This document shows positions 22,971-28,134 of a stretch of 28,134 bases of DNA, piece after piece. The translations under genes were made by a program, and so were the position numbers. A model generated the notes under the pieces. The model worked only from the letters and a program-made list of their open reading frames with translations, did not search any database and was not told the DNA's origin. Origin of the DNA: Planctomycetaceae bacterium (lineage in GTDB: Bacteria > Planctomycetota > Planctomycetia > Pirellulales > Pirellulaceae); NCBI GenBank assembly GCA_007695205.1, contig REEF01000510.1, positions 1 through 28,134 of the forward strand, given 5' to 3'. Position 1 is the stretch's first letter, and each line of letters begins with the position of its first letter.

Positions 22971-24137
22971 TCAAGGCGTAGGCAGGCCTTTGGCTGCAGC
23001 GTACTCGATCATGTCATTCTTCTGGATTTCATCCAGATCGTACCGCAGCGCTTCTTTCGGGGTCGGAGTGCGCAATGGTCGGACGACTCGAAAGCCGACG
23101 TAATCGGCGTCCGTCATGAACCAGATGCTTTGCGGGATTTGAGGATCCTGGGATTTCCAGTCCTCTTCGGAGAAGCTCCGCGCGGCACTCCGCAGCCGGT
23201 CGGCATCGTCGAACCACGAACCACCGCGAATCACCCTGCGAAAAACCTCTTTGGGAGGGGCGATGGGATTCTTCCAAGATTTTCCAGCAAACGCCTGATA
23301 ACCCTCCGGAGAATACCCATCCAATACCCATTCGGCCACGTTTCCGTGCATATCGTACAGGCCCCAGGGGTTGGGTTTTTTCTGCCCCACTTTCTGATAC
23401 TGATCGTCGGAATTGTCGTAGTACCAGGCGTAGTCATCCAGGTCGTCCGGGTCATCTCCGAAGCTGTAAGCCGTCGTCGTCCCGGCTCGACACGCGTATT
23501 CCCATTCCGCTTCGGTCGGCAGCCGGTAGTAGCGGCCCGTCTTCGCCGACAGCCACTTGCAGTACATTTTCGCAGACAACTGGGTCATGCAAATCGCCGG
23601 GTATCCGTCGCGTCCCATCCCGAAGGTCATGTCCGTATAGGGTTTGGTCGGCATGGACACCGTATCGGCCAGGTCATCGTACTCGGTGCTCGGCAGGCCC
23701 AGCACTCTGCGCCGTTGTTGATCCAGTCCCATACCCCACAGTTCGTACTCGTCCCACGTTACTTCGTGTTTGCCCATCCAGAAGGGCTCGATTTCTACTT
23801 CGATCTGCGGACCCTCGTCATCCCGTCGACCAGGTTCAGAAGCGGGACTGCCCATCAGGAACTTGCCGCCGGGAATCGGCACCATATCAAAGGTCACATC
23901 GGTGCCGCCGATGCGCTCAGTGTAAGGCTCCATCTCGGCCTCGGTGGTCGCGACCGCAGCGGGCAGCTCGACGGGCTTCAACATCCACTCGACCGGCGGA
24001 GCGTGTGATCGCTTCATGTCTTCTTGGGGCGATTGCGCCCATGAGACGCTGCTGAAAACCACTCCGATTAAGGAAATCGCCAGGGCCACGTTGGCCACTC
24101 GCCCTGCTCTCCGCAAACAATGATTCCGCTTCGACAT
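22971..24137 (-). CDS. Secreted FGE-sulfatase-fold (SUMF1-like) protein lacking the catalytic cysteines
   Basis: 388 aa. Signal peptide at 1-34 (VALAISLIGVVFSSVSWAQ). The FGE domain runs from about 83 to 358: MVPIPGGKFLMGS, FWMGKHEVTWDEY, RLPTEAEWEYACRAG (205-219), NPWGLYDMHGNVAEW (256-270) and RVIRGGSW (301-308). In active formylglycine-generating enzymes two Cys follow RGGS; here the sequence is WFDDADRLRSAAR, with none. It therefore probably does not modify sulfatases and instead uses the fold for binding, as many bacterial relatives do. AGGAG lies 9 nt before the ATG at 24137. It is the first gene of the minus-strand envelope set and diverges from the mechanosensitive channel gene. Confidence 0.85.
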   Translation of the reverse strand: MSKRNHCLRRAGRVANVALAISLIGVVFSSVSWAQSPQEDMKRSHAPPVEWMLKPVELPAAVATTEAEMEPYTERIGGTDVTFDMVPIPGGKFLMGSPASEPGRRDDEGPQIEVEIEPFWMGKHEVTWDEYELWGMGLDQQRRRVLGLPSTEYDDLADTVSMPTKPYTDMTFGMGRDGYPAICMTQLSAKMYCKWLSAKTGRYYRLPTEAEWEYACRAGTTTAYSFGDDPDDLDDYAWYYDNSDDQYQKVGQKKPNPWGLYDMHGNVAEWVLDGYSPEGYQAFAGKSWKNPIAPPKEVFRRVIRGGSWFDDADRLRSAARSFSEEDWKSQDPQIPQSIWFMTDADYVGFRVVRPLRTPTPKEALRYDLDEIQKNDMIEYAAAKGLPTP

Positions 24138-24447
24138 TGGCTAAGCTCCTATGAGGAAATTCAGTCGCTGCACGAATTCGTCCGGGAAGAATTCGATACA
24201 GCGGCTTGGGGACCTTGATATACTTCAATGGATAATTCGAGGATGAGAAGAAGTCAAGTAGACCGCCGGGGGTTCTTCCTAGGAAAGCTCAGGCCCTGCT
24301 GGCTGGGCTCCCACGTCGTGCTCGCAGCCAACGCTGCCACGACGATCAATCACTGCTTCCACCTGTTTGGGTAAAATGCAGAGTCGAAATCTCACCTGGA
24401 CGAGTTCCTACGATTTGCTTTACCCTGCTGGTAGAGAGGCTTACATT
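24138..24447. other. Divergent region between the FGE-fold gene and the channel gene
   Basis: 310 bp that should contain promoters in both directions. A TAAAAT at 24372-24377 could be a plus-strand -10 box but lacks a fitting -35. A perfect dyad CGTCGTG (24314-24320) with CACGACG (24338-24344) lies mid-region without a T-run. Nothing else was recognised. Confidence 0.35.
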
Positions 24448-27400
24448 ATGAATGCGAACAGAATCTCCAGGGTCATCCTGTTTGTCGCGTGGGCGATTAG
24501 CGCAGGATGGGTTGTCAGCATCGAATCATCGAGTGGGCAAACGGAGGTCAATCCATTACGGGCTATACCTGCAGCTCAGCTCGAGAATGTGACGCTGGCT
24601 CGGCCATCTCTCCAGGAACCTGATTCTCGACCAACCGATCATCCTGCCGCATCTCCACCAAGCGACGGGCCATCGGCCAAGCGACTTCCCACGGAAGACC
24701 CAGCGGTCGAAGGCTCTGGCCGGAAGGTGAGCACGCCGCTGGCAGGATTCTTGACGTTCGAAGAGCTGAATCGTCGTCGGCTGAGTCTGCAAGCGGCAAC
24801 CGAACTGGACGCGACGGTCAAAGCCGAGTTGTTGCAGCGATACGCCCGGGCCGAAGAATGGCTGCAGACGGCGGCAGAATCGGCTCGCCAGATTGCGGCT
24901 TGGAATGCGGAAATCGAGCAGGCACCTGCCACGATCGCTTCCGCGCGGCAGCAACTGGAAGAGCCGACGCCCGAAATCCAGGTCCGTTTTCCTCCGGACG
25001 CTTCGGTCGAGGACCTGCAGAACATCTTGGATCAACATCAGGACCAGTTGCGAGCCGCTCGCGAGGAACTGGCGGCTCGCGAGGCGGCGACCAGCACACG
25101 TGACCGCAGGACCGAGTTGCAGCGTCTGACTGAAGAGACCAACAAGCAGTTGGACGAGGTGCGAAAGCGTTTGGCGATCGGGCCGTCGCCGGAAGAACCT
25201 CCGGCTGCCACGCTGGCTCGCCGTTCGGAGGTCGAGGCTCAATTGACGGCGTTGGACCAACAGTTGCGCGCCATGGCGGTGGAAAGCCGGCGATTGGATG
25301 CGGTCGCCGAATTATTGACACTCGAGCGCGACTTGATCCGACGCCGCGTCAGCCACCTGGAAAAGACAGTGGCGGCTTGGCAGGAGGCCGTTTCGCAGCA
25401 GCGAAAGAGCGTGGCCCAGGCGCAGGTCCAAGAAGCCAAACAGGTTCGCGAGCAGGAGCGTGGCTGGCAGGAGATCGATCCTACGCTGGAAAAACTGGGG
25501 CAAGGCGATGCGCAACTAGCGGAAAAACGGGCGGATCTGGCTTCCAAACTGTCGGATATCACCCAGGAAGTCGAGGCGAAAGCCAAGCAATTTGACGACG
25601 TACGGCGGGCTCAGCGCACGACGATCGAAAAGGTAGAAGCGGCCGGGCTGTCCTCGACCATCGGGCTGATGCTGCGCGACCAGCGGGAACAACTGCCGGA
25701 AGTCGCGCACCTGCGTTCGCGGCTGTTGTTCGTCGAACGCGAAATGCCCGATTATCGCTACCAGGAAATCGAGCTGAACGAGCTACGGCAGAGTATCGGT
25801 GATCCCGAAAGCAGTGTCCAGGATGTCCGTGACGGCTTGACGCATCCCATGTCCGACGAAGCCTGGAAGACGATCGAACCGCGAGTGCGCGAGGTGTTGA
25901 CTCGCCAACGCCGCATATTGGACGATCTGCTCCGCGATTACCGAACCTATTTGGATCGTCTGAGCGATCTGGAGATCAACACGCGTCGGCTGCTGAGCCA
26001 GGTGCATGAATTCGCAGATTACATCGACGAACGGATTCTGTGGATTCGCAGCACGGAACGCATTTCGCTTCGCACCTTTTCGCTGGCTCGCGAACAACTG
26101 CAGCGACTGGTCGCTCCGAGGATTTGGGGCCAAGCGTTCCAGCACGCCCGGCATGGTGTCGGACATCAGATGGCCCCGATCACGGGTCTGCTGCTGCTCT
26201 GGGGGGGCTTGTTTCTGACTCGACGCGTCCTGCGCAGTTGGTTCAAAAAGCTGGTTCGCCCGATGGATGACAGCCTGTTCCAGGGCGTCTCGGCCAACGT
26301 GGAAGCAGCCGCCCTGACCATCGCGATCGCTTCCATGTGGCCCCTGTTCGTGTGGTTGATCGGATGGGTCCTTACCCAGATGGCATTGACGGATGGCGAT
26401 TCGGCCAGGTTGATATCCGATGCGGCGAAGGATCTGTTGGCCGCCGTGGGCAGCTCGCTGACAACCACCGCCTACGTGTACTGGCTGGCCGAAATCGCGC
26501 GCCAGGTGTTTCGTCAGCAAGGTCTGGCAATCGGGCACCTGGGCTGGGACCCGACGACCGCCGAGCTGGTTCGGAAGGCCATCCGGCGCCTGATGCTGAT
26601 CGGGCTGCCCCTGGTCTTGCTGGTGAACTTGACCGAGGTGGTGGACCAGGGGCAAGCTCGTGATTCGTTGGGGCGGTTGGTGTTTTTGGCCGCCATCCTT
26701 GTGTTGACTTGGTTCGCGTACCGCGAGTTCCATCCTCGCGGCAAATTGTTCGAATCCCTGTTTCATGTCGATGCCCAGCCGGCCCGTTACCGTCGACGCG
26801 TGGGGATCTTCTGGCTGTTCATCGCGATGATGCCCGTGCTGGCGGCACTGTCGATCAGCGGTTTTCACTACACGGCCAATCAATTGGCGGCTCGGCTGAT
26901 CGAATCGTTATGGTTGTTCTTGGGCGTGTTCCTGGTCCGCAGCCTGTTTGCTCGTTGGTTGTTCATCCGGCAATGGAAGATGGCTCGCCGTCTGGCCGAA
27001 GAGCGTGCCGCCGAGGAAGCCGAGGCAGAGACCGAAGCTGCTGATGATGGGGAAGAAACCGAGGTGAGTCCCGCCTGCCGGGCTCGCGAAGTAAAACGCA
27101 AGGAGCAGGAACAGACGCTGGTGCGCATCGACCAGCAATTGCAGAAACTATTGCTGCTAGGTGTTTCCACGGCGCTGCTGATCGGGCTGTGGATGATTTG
27201 GAGCGGCATGTTGCCTGCGCTGCGGGCATTGGACCGTGTTCCCGTCTGGCCATTAGGACGCGTTGTCGAGACCCGCGTGCTGCCGACGTTGGAAGTGCCG
27301 GTATCCGAACCGACCACTGCCGCGCCGCTGGTTTCGATGCCGACGGTCGCCGACCAACCGATCATCCAAGGTACTTCCGTGGCCGATCTGCTGGTCATGC

Positions 27401-28134
27401 TGCTGATCGCGTTCTTGACCATCGCCCTGGGCAAAAACGTGCCCGGGTTGTTGGAAGTCACCCTGCTGGAACGGCTGCCCATCGATCGAGGTGCCCGGAA
27501 CGCCGTCACGACGCTCAGCGGCTACGCGATCATGCTGGCCGGGCTCCTGATGGGCGCCAACGCGATCGGGCTCCGCTGGGAAAACGTCCAATGGCTGGCC
27601 GCGGCACTGACCGTCGGCTTGGGGTTCGGGCTTCAGGAAATCTTCGCCAATTTCGTCTCGGGTTTGATCCTGCTGTTCGAACGACCGATCCGTGTGGGCG
27701 ACATCATCACCTTGGGCGATGTCGATGGGACCGTGACGAAGATCCGCATCCGCGCGACGACCATTACCAATTGGGATCGCAAAGAGCTGATTGTGCCGAA
27801 CAAGGAACTGATCACCGGGCGGTTGCTGAACTGGACCCTGTCGGATCAGATCAATCGCATTGTGGTGGAGGTAGGCGTCGCGTACGGATCGAATATCGCC
27901 AAGGTCCGCCGATTGATGCTGCGGATTGCTAACGAACATCCGATCGTCTTGAACGAACCGTCGCCTAGCGTGACCTTCGAGTCCTTTGGCGATAGCGCCT
28001 TGAACTTTGTCCTGCGATGCCATCTGCCCAACCTGGAGAACCGCTTGGCCACGATCCATGACTTGAATTCAACCATCCATGATCGATTCAAACGCGAAGG
28101 CATCGAGATCGCCTTCCCGCAAATGGACCTGCAT
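24448..28134 (+). CDS. MscK/MscM-type large mechanosensitive channel, cut by the window end
   Basis: 1229 codons with no stop before the right edge. The ATG at 24448 has GAGAGG 8 nt upstream. Residues 1-31 are a signal peptide (VILFVAWAISAGWVV core). Residues about 85-550 form a long periplasmic coiled-coil region of the MscS-porin type, rich in Gln, Glu, Arg and Ala. From about 572 onward there are some eleven membrane segments, with an acidic cytoplasmic loop near 845-885 (EERAAEEAEAETEAADDGEE). The pore segment and MscS core begin near 1055: VGLGFGLQEIFANFVSG (1056-1072), FERPIRVGDIITLGDVDGTV, and VPNKELITGRLLNW. This is the architecture of E. coli MscK and YjeP, which release solutes on osmotic downshock. 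Frame ends at GIEIAFPQMDLH, the usual end of the MscS beta domain, so little is missing. Confidence 0.9.
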   Translation, partial: MNANRISRVILFVAWAISAGWVVSIESSSGQTEVNPLRAIPAAQLENVTLARPSLQEPDSRPTDHPAASPPSDGPSAKRLPTEDPAVEGSGRKVSTPLAGFLTFEELNRRRLSLQAATELDATVKAELLQRYARAEEWLQTAAESARQIAAWNAEIEQAPATIASARQQLEEPTPEIQVRFPPDASVEDLQNILDQHQDQLRAAREELAAREAATSTRDRRTELQRLTEETNKQLDEVRKRLAIGPSPEEPPAATLARRSEVEAQLTALDQQLRAMAVESRRLDAVAELLTLERDLIRRRVSHLEKTVAAWQEAVSQQRKSVAQAQVQEAKQVREQERGWQEIDPTLEKLGQGDAQLAEKRADLASKLSDITQEVEAKAKQFDDVRRAQRTTIEKVEAAGLSSTIGLMLRDQREQLPEVAHLRSRLLFVEREMPDYRYQEIELNELRQSIGDPESSVQDVRDGLTHPMSDEAWKTIEPRVREVLTRQRRILDDLLRDYRTYLDRLSDLEINTRRLLSQVHEFADYIDERILWIRSTERISLRTFSLAREQLQRLVAPRIWGQAFQHARHGVGHQMAPITGLLLLWGGLFLTRRVLRSWFKKLVRPMDDSLFQGVSANVEAAALTIAIASMWPLFVWLIGWVLTQMALTDGDSARLISDAAKDLLAAVGSSLTTTAYVYWLAEIARQVFRQQGLAIGHLGWDPTTAELVRKAIRRLMLIGLPLVLLVNLTEVVDQGQARDSLGRLVFLAAILVLTWFAYREFHPRGKLFESLFHVDAQPARYRRRVGIFWLFIAMMPVLAALSISGFHYTANQLAARLIESLWLFLGVFLVRSLFARWLFIRQWKMARRLAEERAAEEAEAETEAADDGEETEVSPACRAREVKRKEQEQTLVRIDQQLQKLLLLGVSTALLIGLWMIWSGMLPALRALDRVPVWPLGRVVETRVLPTLEVPVSEPTTAAPLVSMPTVADQPIIQGTSVADLLVMLLIAFLTIALGKNVPGLLEVTLLERLPIDRGARNAVTTLSGYAIMLAGLLMGANAIGLRWENVQWLAAALTVGLGFGLQEIFANFVSGLILLFERPIRVGDIITLGDVDGTVTKIRIRATTITNWDRKELIVPNKELITGRLLNWTLSDQINRIVVEVGVAYGSNIAKVRRLMLRIANEHPIVLNEPSPSVTFESFGDSALNFVLRCHLPNLENRLATIHDLNSTIHDRFKREGIEIAFPQMDLH

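Noticed and set aside
22956..24008. 350-aa open frame on the plus strand
   Set aside because: Antisense to the FGE-fold gene, whose motifs are clear.
25783..26883. 366-aa open frame on the minus strand
   Set aside because: Antisense to the mechanosensitive channel gene; composition (Gln, His, Pro) is typical of a shadow frame.
1..28134. CRISPR array, tRNA or rRNA genes, prophage
   Set aside because: No regularly spaced direct repeats, no tRNA-like T-loop with cloverleaf arms, no rRNA segments and no phage structural genes were seen by reading.

Overview
The window looks like a chromosomal segment of a planctomycete, most likely of the Pirellula/Rhodopirellula type. The evidence is the combination of a BBP7-like outer-membrane barrel, an exosortase-U-like membrane protein followed by a TPR protein, exported Gfo/Idh/MocA and sugar-isomerase-fold proteins with twin-arginine-like leaders, a stand-alone GlmU-type nucleotidyltransferase, and a moderately GC-rich base composition. 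This assignment is inference from gene content; no rRNA is present to prove it. I saw no tRNA, rRNA, CRISPR array or phage module.

Layout. Positions 1-1800 are a low-gene-density stretch: a perfect 18-bp inverted repeat, two hairpins, the remnant of an IS4/IS1634-type transposase with an in-frame stop, and a long palindromic repeat of about 100 bp whose second copy lies at 14.85 kb. From 7118 down to 1804 (minus strand) there is a putative operon of exported carbohydrate-related proteins: a sugar-isomerase-fold protein, a Gfo/Idh/MocA oxidoreductase and a two-domain alpha/beta-hydrolase esterase. From 11416 down to 7404 there is a tight two-gene operon: NADP-type glutamate dehydrogenase and a PEP/pyruvate-binding-domain protein. 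Diverging from it is a homologue of NrpR, the archaeal nitrogen repressor, with a TTTCCGC-N4-GCGGAAA palindrome between the two. nrpR meets prs tail to tail (31 bp overlap). prs is preceded without spacing by a GlmU-type uridylyltransferase gene. Divergent from glmU is rpsU (bS21), then rfbB, the exosortase-like gene and its overlapping TPR gene, all on the plus strand.

From 24137 down to 19389 lies a minus-strand set of cell-envelope genes: an FGE-fold secreted protein, a membrane-anchored coiled-coil protein, a lipoprotein with a small C-terminal alpha/beta domain, and the BBP7-like barrel. From 24448 to the right edge runs a large MscK/MscM-type mechanosensitive channel, cut by the window end.

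The most interesting points are the NrpR-gdhA arrangement with its candidate operator, the exosortase-like protein that appears to have lost its catalytic Cys (and probably Arg and His), the degenerate KaiC-like N-terminus of the PEP-binding protein co-operonic with gdhA, and the duplicated palindromic element.
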